DNA of 64,000 nucleotides. Source: JANYCO01 sp035535995 (GTDB lineage Bacteria; Bacteroidota; Bacteroidia; Cytophagales; Cytophagaceae). Positions 51,027 to 60,062 of this stretch are shown in pieces. Location: NCBI GenBank assembly GCA_035535995.1, contig DATLOZ010000018.1:62001-126000 (forward strand), in the 5' to 3' direction. Under the pieces are notes generated by a model. It saw nothing but the letters and a program-made list of their open reading frames with translations. It ran no database searches and was not told where the DNA came from. Numbering within the stretch: the first letter of the stretch is position 1; each line of letters starts with the position of its first letter. The position numbers and the translations under genes are program-made.

Positions 51027-51944
51027 ATGTTCAAAAACTCTTTATTATTCGTCGGCACGGCTTTGTTCCTTGCCTCCTGTGGTGGTGCCAACAAAGAAAC
51101 TACTTCTGATACTACTGCTGTAGCAAAAGATACCGTAGCGCCTCCTCCGGTAGTGGTTGTAGAACAAGCCTGGGCTACCGACACTACACTTAGAACTCCT
51201 GAGTCTGTATTGTTCGACAAAGGAAGAAACATCATCTACGTAGCCAATATCAACGGCAAACCGGATGGCAAAGACAAAAACGGATTTATTTCCAAACTTA
51301 CTCCTGATGGAAAGATCGAAACCCTGGAATGGGTAAAAGGACTGGACGCTCCAAAAGGAATGGGCGTGTTTAAAAACAAACTTTACGTAACCGACATCAC
51401 CAAACTGGTAGAGATCGATATCGATAAAGGGAAAGTAGTAAAAACATACGAAGTACCGGGAGCAGTATTCTTGAACGATGTAACGGTAGACACTGCCGGG
51501 CTTGTTTATTTCTCTGATTCCGAGACCAACAAGATCCATACACTTTCTAATGGCAAAGTATCTACCTGGCTAGACAAAGATCTGAGCAAGCCAAACGGCC
51601 TATTGGCTGAAAACAACCGCCTGTTGTTGGCTTCTATGGGCAATGCAGAATTCTCTGCTCTTGACCTTAGCAGCAAAGCAAATACGGTGATCGCAAAAGA
51701 GATCGGCGCTGGCGATGGCGTGGCTTATTTTGGCAAACCTGGCCATTACGTGGTTTCCGACTGGAATGGTACTGTATTCCTGATCGAGCCGGATGGTAAG
51801 AAAAACCTGGTATTGGATACCAAGGCAGACAAAATCAATTCTGCAGACATTGATTTCATTCCTGAAACAGGAATTTTATTGGTGCCGACTTTCTTCAACA
51901 ACAGAGTAGTAGCCTACAAAGTAACCCATAACAGCGCTGACTAA
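51027..51944 (+). CDS. Beta-propeller lipoprotein (NHL/SMP-30-like)
   Basis: This 305-residue protein has a lipoprotein signal (MFKNSLLFVGTALFLASC). A threonine- and valine-rich linker (KETTSDTTAVAKDTVAPPP) follows, then a propeller with recurring DGKIETLEWVKGLDAPKGMGV, GLVYFSDSETNKIHTL and FIPETGILLVPTFFNNRVVAY-type strands. It resembles the lipoprotein at 46893 in fold and location but sequence differs. In Bacteroidota such proteins are often called ATP/GTP-binding protein or SMP-30-like without proof. Function unknown. A terminator at 51968-52003 follows. Confidence 0.72.
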   Translation: MFKNSLLFVGTALFLASCGGANKETTSDTTAVAKDTVAPPPVVVVEQAWATDTTLRTPESVLFDKGRNIIYVANINGKPDGKDKNGFISKLTPDGKIETLEWVKGLDAPKGMGVFKNKLYVTDITKLVEIDIDKGKVVKTYEVPGAVFLNDVTVDTAGLVYFSDSETNKIHTLSNGKVSTWLDKDLSKPNGLLAENNRLLLASMGNAEFSALDLSSKANTVIAKEIGAGDGVAYFGKPGHYVVSDWNGTVFLIEPDGKKNLVLDTKADKINSADIDFIPETGILLVPTFFNNRVVAYKVTHNSAD

Positions 51945-51967
51945 TAATTGCCCCCCATTAAAAATCT

Positions 51968-52003
51968 AATCCCGGAGAAAGAATTTTCTCTGGGATTTTT
52001 TTG
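51968..52003 (+). terminator. Rho-independent terminator
   Basis: AATCCCGGAGAAA at 51968-51980 pairs with TTTCTCTGGGATT at 51985-51997 (one G-U), followed by six T. Confidence 0.85.
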
Positions 52004-52067
52004 TCTTGTAAAAAAAGATATTTTAGTGAGAAACATTTTTTGTTGATCCATTTAACTAATAACACAG

Positions 52068-52892
52068 ATGAAGAATTTTTTTTCACATAGTTTTTTCCTG
52101 CTGCTCTTTTTATTTGCCGGCAGCTGCGGAAAACATAAAACAGAAAAGCAACAATATGAACAGGCGCACTCTTCCATAAAATATAAAACCTATAAAGCCG
52201 TTTCCGAAAAAATGGAAATAGTGTCGGCCAATGGGGTGAGAAAAGAAAACGAACTTTTCATGAGGCTCCTGCTGGCTTATAACTGGGCTATAACCGGGCA
52301 AGATGTTTTCGCTTTCGCGGAATCAGATCTTGTGAGCGGACGCTCCAATATACCGAGCGAAAAAGTACTGGCTCATGCGATCAACTCGATCGTTATGTAC
52401 CAAAACGGTTGGAATAAACTGGTTAAAGAAGAATCTGCTGAAGTACAAGAGGCCATCCATAAAAACCCAGGCGAAGATACGATCAGGTTTCACCAGGCCG
52501 TTTTCCACCTGGTGATGGGGGCGCTTGCAGTACATCAGGAAAATTTCGCGGCGGCACGTTTTCATTATACAGCATTTGGAGAAGCCACGCATATTTATTG
52601 GCCTGCTCAACTCGCAGATGCGCTGGGCGATTTTCAGAAAGGCGATGAACAGATGGGAATAGATAAAATAAAAGAAATGACGCAAAACAACGCCATCCCA
52701 GCCGAGATGCGATTGATCCTGGCGGAAAATCTTGGAAAGGCAGAAACTAAAAAAGATAAAATAGAAACAGAACAAATATGGCCGCGCACAGTTTCTGTTT
52801 TTCTTTTAGGTCAATTAAAAAAATCGGAAATAGAAGAAATACATATGGCGGGAATAAGATTTGAAAAATTAAGACAGAAGCTTATGATATAA
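52068..52892 (+). CDS. Unknown lipoprotein
   Basis: This 274-residue protein has a lipoprotein signal (KNFFSHSFFLLLFLFAGSC) and then a mostly helical mature part with no motif I can name, for example MRLLLAYNWAITGQDVFAF and FHQAVFHLVMGALAVHQENFA. The latter half is TPR-like in its helix spacing (AARFHYTAFGEATHIYW, QLADALGDFQKGDEQMGI), but no canonical repeat is clear. Followed by a copy of the ATGAATGTTGAAT repeat. Function unknown. Confidence 0.6.
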   Translation: MKNFFSHSFFLLLFLFAGSCGKHKTEKQQYEQAHSSIKYKTYKAVSEKMEIVSANGVRKENELFMRLLLAYNWAITGQDVFAFAESDLVSGRSNIPSEKVLAHAINSIVMYQNGWNKLVKEESAEVQEAIHKNPGEDTIRFHQAVFHLVMGALAVHQENFAAARFHYTAFGEATHIYWPAQLADALGDFQKGDEQMGIDKIKEMTQNNAIPAEMRLILAENLGKAETKKDKIETEQIWPRTVSVFLLGQLKKSEIEEIHMAGIRFEKLRQKLMI

Positions 52893-52893
52893 A

Positions 52894-52995
52894 GTTATGA
52901 AGGTTGAATGATGAGTTATGAATTTTTAAATTGTATTAATCTTTAAAGCATGTAAATCCAATGTTCAGATAAAAACTCAAAATTCATAACTCAAA
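52894..52995. repeat. ATGAATGTTGAAT-family inverted repeat (diverged)
   Basis: Left segment 52894-52926 (GTTATGAAGGTTGAATGATG and ATGAATTTT) and right segment 52976-52995 (CTCAAAATTCATAACTC) share about 15 bp of inverted complementarity. It lies just after the 52068-52892 stop. Confidence 0.65.
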
Positions 52996-53012
52996 AAACT
53001 TATCTTTAATCC

Positions 53013-53426
53013 ATGAAAAAACTCCTACTCATTTTCTTTCTCCTGTCCTTAGCGGCTTGCGGACCTAAGATGCCTAAAGACCAATACGACGAAGTATACA
53101 AAACAAAAGACAAGGGCTATCCGGAATACTTATTGATGAAAAAGATCAATGACTCTACCTATAGTTATATGTTCTTCCCGGAAGATTATGAAATGACCTG
53201 CGCTGCTCAGAAAAAAGGAACCGCCATAAATCAATTCTACCACCGCGGTCCGGACATTGTGATCCAAAAAGATGGAAGCGGTATTCCTACTTATCGCTAC
53301 GCCGGAGATAACTATAAATGTACACTGGTGATCACTACAGGTTTTCCTAACATGGTAAAGGTACACAGCCACTGCAACGGAGGTGATATGTGCCCGCAGG
53401 ATGCGGAGTATGTGCTCGAAAAATAG
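53013..53426 (+). CDS. Small unknown lipoprotein
   Basis: This 137-residue protein has a lipoprotein signal (MKKLLLIFFLLSLAAC) and a mature part with four cysteines (EMTCAAQKKG, YKCTLVITTG, HSHCNGGDMCPQ), which could form two disulfides or bind metal. Beta-strand pattern in FFPEDYEMT and GIPTYRYAGDNYKC. No family is recognised. TATCTTTA at 53001-53008 just before the start is one base off a -7 promoter box. The stop is followed at once by a perfect 29-bp inverted repeat. Confidence 0.65.
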   Translation: MKKLLLIFFLLSLAACGPKMPKDQYDEVYKTKDKGYPEYLLMKKINDSTYSYMFFPEDYEMTCAAQKKGTAINQFYHRGPDIVIQKDGSGIPTYRYAGDNYKCTLVITTGFPNMVKVHSHCNGGDMCPQDAEYVLEK

Positions 53427-53491
53427 TTATGAATGTTGAATGATGCGTTATGAATAAAGATCATTCATAACGCATCATTCAACATTCATAA
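53427..53491. repeat. Perfect 29-bp inverted repeat between convergent genes
   Basis: Arms 53427-53455 and 53463-53491 are exact reverse complements over 29 bp with a 7-nt loop. It begins right after the TAG of the 53013 gene and ends 7 nt before the convergent aldo/keto reductase stop. Same family as 9623-9703. Confidence 0.9.
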
Positions 53492-53498
53492 TTTAAAA

Positions 53499-54515
53499 TT
53501 ACCTTTTCTCTATCCGATCATGAAACCCGCCGTACGTCACATTTTTCACACCATCTTCCAGGTAAAAATCTCCCGGAAAACCTAGCTCGATGCGGCTTAC
53601 GTCGTTTAGCTTCTGCAGCTGTGCAGTGCTGAGCACGATATCCAGCGCCTTTAGGTTTTCTTCTACTTGCGAAAGTTTCGTAGCTCCTACGATCGGAATA
53701 CAGGAAAATCCTTGCATCGTAGTCCACTTCAGCGCTACGTGCGATGCCGGTACATTCAACTCTTCTGCTACTTCTACCACCGCTTTGGCGATGGTGGTGC
53801 TACGTTCGTTCAGTCGCTTGCTATTGTCTGGAATTCTGCCTTTGTCTCCTTTCAAATATTTCCCTGTAAGCGCGCCTCCCGCCAGCGGAGCCCAGGGCGT
53901 AACGGTCATGCCGAATTCTTTCGCCATCGGGATCAGCTCTCTTTCAGGAGTACGTTGGATCAGGCTATACTCTATTTGCAACGCTACAAAGCGGCTCCAG
54001 CCCATCAGCTCCGCCATTGTATTGCCGCGGCTGACCACCCAGGCAGGCGTATCACTGATGCCGATGTAGTTTACTTTCCCTTGTCGCACCAGATCGTCGA
54101 GTCCGCGCATCACTTCGTCGATTGGCGTAAGGTGGTCCCAGATGTGGAGGTAAAGAAGATCGATGAATTCAGTGTTTAGCCGTTTCAAACTTTCTTCCAC
54201 GCTGCGCATCATGTTTTTGCGGTTGTTGCCCGAGGCGTTAACATTTGTCTGGTTGTCGAACAGGGTATATTTCGTAGCCACTACAAAATGATCACGCTTA
54301 TCTTTCATATACTCACCAAGGATCTTTTCACTTTGGCCTTCGGTATAGCGGTTGGCAGTATCGAGAAAATTTCCTCCTGCATTGGCGTAGGCATCCAGGA
54401 TCTTAAAACTCGTTTCCTTGTCGGCGCCCCATTTCCATTCCTGTCCGAAGCCCATCGTACCCAGGCAGAGCTCGGATACTTTCAGCCCGGATTTTCCTAA
54501 TAGTTTGTAGTTCAT
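53499..54515 (-). CDS. Aldo/keto reductase
   Basis: This 338-residue (beta/alpha)8 enzyme has the AKR catalytic tetrad Asp52 and Tyr57 in FLDTANRYTEG, Lys82 in VATKYTL and the His of DLLYLHIWDH. NADPH-binding residues lie near SCIPIVGATKLSQVEENL. It reduces carbonyls with NADPH. The sequence type is the AKR group of predicted oxidoreductases, not a specific known enzyme. It is divergently placed from ileS (272-nt gap with a TCCGCCAGCC repeat). Confidence 0.93.
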   Translation of the reverse strand: MNYKLLGKSGLKVSELCLGTMGFGQEWKWGADKETSFKILDAYANAGGNFLDTANRYTEGQSEKILGEYMKDKRDHFVVATKYTLFDNQTNVNASGNNRKNMMRSVEESLKRLNTEFIDLLYLHIWDHLTPIDEVMRGLDDLVRQGKVNYIGISDTPAWVVSRGNTMAELMGWSRFVALQIEYSLIQRTPERELIPMAKEFGMTVTPWAPLAGGALTGKYLKGDKGRIPDNSKRLNERSTTIAKAVVEVAEELNVPASHVALKWTTMQGFSCIPIVGATKLSQVEENLKALDIVLSTAQLQKLNDVSRIELGFPGDFYLEDGVKNVTYGGFHDRIEKR

Positions 54516-54787
54516 AGTTTGAAGTTATGTCCGCCAGCCCGCGGATGAGTTATGAATTAAATTAAAAATTGTTCTTCGAAAGAATTCGTTCTATGAATGT
54601 AATCATGAACATTCGTAGAAACAATGAAAATTATTGTAAATTATATTATCTGTCTATCGCAAGATTGTGCCGGATCATGAAAGAAATCATCTTGAAGATC
54701 CTTTAGTTCTGTAAATCCTGGTTCAGACAAACCCTCTAGTTATTTATTAATAATAGTTGTAAATTCGCAGTCTTAATTGGAATAGCT
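54516..54787. other. Gap between the aldo/keto reductase and ileS
   Basis: It contains a TCCGCCAGCC-type palindrome (54531-54545) and partial ATGAGTTATGAATT repeat pieces (54546-54556). The rest is AT-rich leader. No T-box-like specifier structure for isoleucine was seen. Confidence 0.4.
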
Positions 54788-57700
54788 GTGAGTAAAAAGT
54801 ATCAGGAATACAAAGGGTTGGACCTATCAGGGGTAGGCAAATCGGTATTAGAATATTGGGAGAAAAATAAGGTTTTCGAACAGTCGGTAACGACTCGTGA
54901 AGGAAAGCAATCATTCACTTTTTACGAAGGCCCACCTTCTGCCAATGGAACCCCTGGTATTCACCACGTGATGGCGCGTACGGTGAAAGATATTTTTTGC
55001 CGCTATAAAACCCTCAAAGGATTCCAGGTAAAACGTAAAGGCGGCTGGGATACACACGGCCTTCCTGTAGAACTTCAGGTAGAAAAAGAACTAGGAATTA
55101 CCAAAGAAGATATCGGCAAAAAAATTTCTGTAGAAGAATACAACCAGAAATGCCGCGAGACAGTAATGCGTTTCAAATCGCAATGGGATGACCTGACTCA
55201 AAAAATGGGCTACTGGGTTGACCTTGACAATCCTTACATCACGTTTGAAAATAACTACATCGAATCCTGCTGGTACCTGTTGAAAGAACTTTACAAAAAA
55301 GATCTTCTTTACAAAGGATACACCATCCAGCCTTATTCTCCCGCAGCGGGTACAGGCTTGAGCTCGCATGAGCTGAACCAACCTGGTACCTACCGCGATG
55401 TGCGCGATACCACGATCGTGGCACAGTTTAAAATAAAAGATCATTCAAAGCTTAAAGCTCAAAGTTTAGAAGGAGATGTTTATTTCCTTGCCTGGACAAC
55501 CACACCCTGGACACTTCCTTCCAACTCCGCGTTGGCAGTGGGCGAGAACATCGATTATGTTTTAATAAAATCATTTAACCCATATACTTTCCTGCCTATA
55601 AATGTGATCCTGGCAAAAGCATTGCTTGGAAAATATTTCAGCGAAAAAGGAAAAGACGCAGACTTCGCCGCATTTAAACCAGGCGATAAAGTACTTCCCT
55701 GGAAACTCCTTGCAGAGTATAAAGGCAAAGACTTAGTAGGAGTCGAATACGAACAATTACTTCCTTACGTAAAACCTTCTACACCGGCCTTCCGCGTGAT
55801 CCCGGGAGATTTTGTGAGCACGGAGGATGGTACAGGAATCGTACACATCGCGCCTACCTTTGGTGCGGACGACTTCCGTGTAGCCAGGCAGGCGGGCATC
55901 CCGGCTATCATGGTGAAAGACGAGGCCAACAACGAAGTGCCGCTGGTAGACAAACGCGGTCGTTTTGTGAAAGAAGTAAGCGACGAAACCTTTGGTCTCG
56001 GCGGCGAATTTGTAAAAGAAGATTATCTCAACGATACCGAAAAAGCAGCTGAGCTTGCGAAGCAGCAAGACCTGGTGAGAAAGAGCATCGTCTCCAAGCT
56101 CGACAAATATATGAGTGTAGACGAACGTATTGCACTGAAGCTGAAACTGGAGAACAAAGCATTTAAAGTAGAAAAATACGAACACACCTACCCTCACTGC
56201 TGGCGTACCGACAAGCCGGTGCTTTACTACCCGCTTGACTCCTGGTTTATCCGCACCACTGCGGTGAAAGAAAGACTTTCCGAACTAAACAAAACGATCA
56301 ACTGGAAACCGGAATCTACGGGCAGCGGGCGTTTTGGCAACTGGCTCGACAATCTTGTAGACTGGAATCTTTCCCGTTCCCGCTATTGGGGAACGCCGCT
56401 TCCAATCTGGCGTACAGAAGATGGCAGCGAAGAAAAATGCATCGGCTCGCAACAAGAATTGAAAGAAGAAATTGAGAAGGCAAACAAAACGTTGAACAAA
56501 ACGCAACCTTCAAAATTAGAAGATCTTCACCGTCCTTATGTAGACAACGTGGTCCTCGTTTCTAATTCGGGCAAACCAATGTACCGCGAAAGCGACCTGA
56601 TCGACGTATGGTTCGACTCGGGAGCAATGCCTTACGCCCAGTGGCATTACCCGTTTGAGAACAAAGATATTTTCACAAAAAGCTACCCGGCAGATTTCAT
56701 CTCCGAAGGCGTAGACCAAACACGTGGGTGGTTCTTCACGCTTCACGCAATTGCAGGAATGCTCTTCGATTCGGTAGCATTCAAAAATGTGGTTTCTACA
56801 GGATTGGTACTCGATAAGAACGGAGAAAAAATGTCGAAGCGAAAAGGCAACGTCATCAACCCGTTTGAAACGATTGAAAAATATGGTCCCGACGCTACAC
56901 GCTGGTATATGATCGGCAATGCGCCGCCTTGGGACAACCTGAAATTTAACCTGGATGGAGTAGGCGAAGTGCAGAGAAGATTCTTTGGCACGCTTTACAA
57001 TACCTACGCGTTCTTCGCGCTATACGCCAACCTCGACAACTTCAGCTTTGCAGAAGCAGAAGTGCCTTTGGCAAAGCGCACCGAAAGCGACCGCTGGGTG
57101 ATCTCGAAATTAAATTCATTGATCAAATTCGTAGACGAAGCTTACGCTGACTACGAGCCTACCAAAGCCGTGCGCGCCATCGAAGATTTTGTCTGCGACG
57201 ATCTTAGCAACTGGTATGTACGTCTGAACAGAAAACGTTTCTGGAAAGGAGAATACAACGAAGATAAAATCGCTGCGTACCAAACGCTTTATACTTGTCT
57301 GGATACTGTAGCCAAACTGTCTTCTCCTGTAGCGCCGTTCCTTAGCGAGCAGCTCTTCCTGGATCTCAACAATACAAGCGGCAAGGAGAAAGTGATCTCA
57401 GTGCATCTTTCAGAATTCCCGAAAGCAAATATTGCCGCCATCGATGCTGACCTGGAAGAAAAAATGAGCCTTGCGCAAAAAACTTCTTCCCTGGTACACT
57501 CACTGCGCAAGGCGCATAGCATCAAAGTACGCCAGCCGCTTTCGCGTGTGCTGATCCCGGTGCTGAACGATAAGACCCGCCAGCAGATCCAGGATGTACA
57601 AGACCTGATCCTTTCGGAAGTGAATATTAAAAAGATCGAATACATCGACGATACCTCGGACATCCTCATCAAGAAGATCAAACCGAATTTCAAAAAATTA

Positions 57701-58192
57701 GGAAAAGAATTCGGTCCGAAGTTGAAAGAAGTAGGCGCAATCATTTCTGCGTTTACCAAAGAAGACATTCGCAAGATCGAAAAAGAAAATGCTTATGCGA
57801 TCAAACTTTCGGATGGCACACAAGCTACGATCACGTTGGAAGATGTGGAAATTTCTTCCGAAGACATCCCGGGCTGGCTGGTAGCGAGCGAAGGCGGTGT
57901 CACGGTAGCGCTGGATATTCATATCGACGAAGACCTGAAAAAAGAAGGCATCGCCCGCGATGTGGTAAACCGTGTGCAGAATCTTAGAAAAGATATGGGC
58001 CTGGATGTGATGGACAAGATCAGAATTACCGTTCAGAAAAAGAACGAGCTGATCGATGCCGCGCTTACAGCCAATAAGGAATATATCTGCAGCGAAACCC
58101 AAGCCCTCAGCCTCACCTTGTCTGACCAGGTGCAGGATGGGAAGACAGTGGAAATGGATGAGTTTGAACTGTTATTAAAAATAGAATTATAA
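54788..58192 (+). CDS. ileS: Isoleucyl-tRNA synthetase
   Basis: This 1134-residue class I synthetase joins isoleucine to tRNA-Ile. The HIGH-type motif is GPPSANGTPGIHH at residues 48-60, the KMSKS motif is KMSKR around 681-685, the editing CP1 insertion lies between, and the C-terminal anticodon-binding and zinc-type region follows. The start is GTG at 54788; it gives MSKKYQEYKGLDLSG and no ATG in frame is better placed. Length fits the long Bacteroidota IleRS. lspA follows 98 nt later. Confidence 0.97.
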   Translation: MSKKYQEYKGLDLSGVGKSVLEYWEKNKVFEQSVTTREGKQSFTFYEGPPSANGTPGIHHVMARTVKDIFCRYKTLKGFQVKRKGGWDTHGLPVELQVEKELGITKEDIGKKISVEEYNQKCRETVMRFKSQWDDLTQKMGYWVDLDNPYITFENNYIESCWYLLKELYKKDLLYKGYTIQPYSPAAGTGLSSHELNQPGTYRDVRDTTIVAQFKIKDHSKLKAQSLEGDVYFLAWTTTPWTLPSNSALAVGENIDYVLIKSFNPYTFLPINVILAKALLGKYFSEKGKDADFAAFKPGDKVLPWKLLAEYKGKDLVGVEYEQLLPYVKPSTPAFRVIPGDFVSTEDGTGIVHIAPTFGADDFRVARQAGIPAIMVKDEANNEVPLVDKRGRFVKEVSDETFGLGGEFVKEDYLNDTEKAAELAKQQDLVRKSIVSKLDKYMSVDERIALKLKLENKAFKVEKYEHTYPHCWRTDKPVLYYPLDSWFIRTTAVKERLSELNKTINWKPESTGSGRFGNWLDNLVDWNLSRSRYWGTPLPIWRTEDGSEEKCIGSQQELKEEIEKANKTLNKTQPSKLEDLHRPYVDNVVLVSNSGKPMYRESDLIDVWFDSGAMPYAQWHYPFENKDIFTKSYPADFISEGVDQTRGWFFTLHAIAGMLFDSVAFKNVVSTGLVLDKNGEKMSKRKGNVINPFETIEKYGPDATRWYMIGNAPPWDNLKFNLDGVGEVQRRFFGTLYNTYAFFALYANLDNFSFAEAEVPLAKRTESDRWVISKLNSLIKFVDEAYADYEPTKAVRAIEDFVCDDLSNWYVRLNRKRFWKGEYNEDKIAAYQTLYTCLDTVAKLSSPVAPFLSEQLFLDLNNTSGKEKVISVHLSEFPKANIAAIDADLEEKMSLAQKTSSLVHSLRKAHSIKVRQPLSRVLIPVLNDKTRQQIQDVQDLILSEVNIKKIEYIDDTSDILIKKIKPNFKKLGKEFGPKLKEVGAIISAFTKEDIRKIEKENAYAIKLSDGTQATITLEDVEISSEDIPGWLVASEGGVTVALDIHIDEDLKKEGIARDVVNRVQNLRKDMGLDVMDKIRITVQKKNELIDAALTANKEYICSETQALSLTLSDQVQDGKTVEMDEFELLLKIEL

Positions 58193-58202
58193 TCATAAAA
58201 TT

Positions 58203-58274
58203 GTCATTGCAAACGAAGTGAAGCAATTCGTTTGCTACGAAGTACCAGCCGGTGGAGACAATCCTCGCAATGAC
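58203..58274. repeat. GTCATTGC...GCAATGAC dispersed repeat
   Basis: 72-bp element with terminal inverted words GTCATTGC (58203-58210) and GCAATGAC (58267-58274) and internal GAAGTGAAGCAATTCG. It fills most of the ileS-lspA gap and provides a false ATG at 58252. The wording is like the broadly distributed GTCATTGCGA-type repeat of many bacterial genomes. Confidence 0.7.
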
Positions 58275-58290
58275 GAAGACTACACACAAA

Positions 58291-58923
58291 ATGAAATATA
58301 CTAAATACTATCTCCTCACCATTGGAATCATCCTGGCTGACCAGTTGATCAAGATTGCCATCTACAAAAATTTTGCTTACGAAGGAGATGAGATCCGCAT
58401 CTTCGGCGATTGGTTCAAGCTGCATTATATTACCAACCCCGGAATGGCCGGCGGTATTGAATTTGGCGGCAAGTACGGAAAGATCTTTTTGAGTATTTTC
58501 AGATTGTTTGCCATGGTAGCGATCGGCTATTATCTCTACGTAATGGCGAAAAAGAAAATGCATCCCGGCCTGCTCTGGTGCGTAGCGGCGATCCTGGGTG
58601 GCGCGATTGGCAATGTGGTAGACAGTATTTTTTACGGAAAATTTCTGAACCTTACTACCGAAGGGGCTCTTACACCATGGTTTCACGGCAAAGTGATCGA
58701 TATGTTTTACGTCGATATCTGCGACTGCTACATCCCTAACTGGGTGCCAGGCTTAGGCGGTACGTACTATCCTCTCTGGCCGATCTTCAACTTCGCCGAT
58801 GCTTCTATTTTTGTAAGCGTGGCATTTATTCTTGTTTTCCAGAAAAGATTCTTTGATCGGAAAACAGAATCCGAAGAGACAATTTCCGAAGCACACTTGC
58901 CGGAAAATTTGCCGCAACAATAA
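58291..58923 (+). CDS. lspA: Lipoprotein signal peptidase LspA (signal peptidase II)
   Basis: This 210-residue inner-membrane aspartyl protease removes signal peptides from lipidated prolipoproteins, fitting a genome with many lipoproteins. Four TM helices, with the catalytic Asp motifs GGAIGNVVDSIFYG and FNFADASIFV. The usual Arg after the first Asp is replaced by Ser, as in several Bacteroidota LspA. The family start is MKYTKYYLLTIGIILADQ; earlier ATGs at 58252 and 58270 read into the dispersed repeat at 58203-58274. It probably shares an operon with ileS. Confidence 0.92.
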   Translation: MKYTKYYLLTIGIILADQLIKIAIYKNFAYEGDEIRIFGDWFKLHYITNPGMAGGIEFGGKYGKIFLSIFRLFAMVAIGYYLYVMAKKKMHPGLLWCVAAILGGAIGNVVDSIFYGKFLNLTTEGALTPWFHGKVIDMFYVDICDCYIPNWVPGLGGTYYPLWPIFNFADASIFVSVAFILVFQKRFFDRKTESEETISEAHLPENLPQQ

Positions 58924-58944
58924 CAACAACTAATAAATTTTTGT

Positions 58945-60009
58945 ATGAAAATACTGATCACAGGGGGATGTGGCTTTGTTGGTTCCAGCATGGCAATCAG
59001 CATCAAAAAAAAATATCCGTCGTACGAAGTCATTGCTTTCGATAATTTAAAAAGAAGAGGTTCGGAGTTGAATATCCCAAGACTGAAAGCCGCCGGCATT
59101 CAGTTTATACATGGAGATATTCGCAACAAAGAAGACTTCGATGTATTCACCGAAAAACTGGATGTAATCCTGGAAGCTTCTGCGGAGCCTTCAGTATTGG
59201 CAGGGATCAACAGCACACCGGATTACCTGGTCAACACCAATCTTACCGGTACGATCAATTGTCTTTACCTCGCTCAAAAGCATAAGGCAAATTTTATTTT
59301 TCTTTCTACCAGTCGCATTTACCCAATTGAAAATATAGAGAAAGCTGCGTTTACAGAAACGGCCACACGTTTTTCATTTGCAGAGAAGCAGCCACAGCCG
59401 GGCATTTCCGAAAAAGGGATTGCCGAGCAATTTCCGCTGGAAGGCTACCGCTCGCTCTATGGCGCTACCAAGCTGGCTTCTGAATTAATGATCCACGAGT
59501 TCAATCATTTCTATGGAATCAAAACCGTGATCAACCGTTGTGGCGTGCTTACTGGGCCCTGGCAGATGGGCAAGGTAGACCAGGGCGTGATGGTACTTTG
59601 GGTAGCGCGGCATTTCTGGAAAAAAAATCTTTCCTATATCGGCTACGGAGGCAAAGGCAAACAAGCCAGAGACGTGCTGCACGTAGACGACCTTTTCCGC
59701 CTGATCGATCATCAAATGCATAACATGGAAAAAGTGAACGGCGAGATCTACAATGTAGGAGGAGGTAATGAGATCAGCGTTTCACTCCAGGAGCTTACGG
59801 CGATCTGTGAAAAAGTGACGGGCAATAAAATTTCCATCCAGGAAGTGAGCGAAAACCGCCAGGCAGATATTCGTATCTACGTTACCGACAACACGAAGGT
59901 AACGGCCGCTACGGGCTGGAAGCCGGAGATTTCAGTAGAAAAAATTGTAGAAGATATTTATCAATGGTTAAAAACAAACGAAAATCAATTAAATGATATA
60001 TTGAATTAA
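58945..60009 (+). CDS. NAD-dependent epimerase, CDP-tyvelose/paratose 2-epimerase-like
   Basis: This 354-residue short-chain dehydrogenase-type enzyme has the NAD-binding start ITGGCGFVGSSMA, the FDNLKRRGSELN block, STSRIYPI (where the family has a Ser/Thr active-site residue), the catalytic YGATK and the late GPWQMGKVDQGV and RDVLHVDDLF patterns. These match the CDP-tyvelose 2-epimerase (RfbE) group that epimerises CDP-sugars for O-antigen. It starts a surface-polysaccharide cluster. The exact sugar is inferred. Confidence 0.85.
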   Translation: MKILITGGCGFVGSSMAISIKKKYPSYEVIAFDNLKRRGSELNIPRLKAAGIQFIHGDIRNKEDFDVFTEKLDVILEASAEPSVLAGINSTPDYLVNTNLTGTINCLYLAQKHKANFIFLSTSRIYPIENIEKAAFTETATRFSFAEKQPQPGISEKGIAEQFPLEGYRSLYGATKLASELMIHEFNHFYGIKTVINRCGVLTGPWQMGKVDQGVMVLWVARHFWKKNLSYIGYGGKGKQARDVLHVDDLFRLIDHQMHNMEKVNGEIYNVGGGNEISVSLQELTAICEKVTGNKISIQEVSENRQADIRIYVTDNTKVTAATGWKPEISVEKIVEDIYQWLKTNENQLNDILN

Positions 60010-60062
60010 AATGCGTTCGTATTTTTGAATATCATCGCAAAAGAAAAAATATAGTAACAGAA

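Noticed and set aside
54516..54787. T-box or other riboswitch before ileS
   Set aside because: No specifier loop, anti-terminator or T-box sequence is seen; Bacteroidota rarely use T-boxes.
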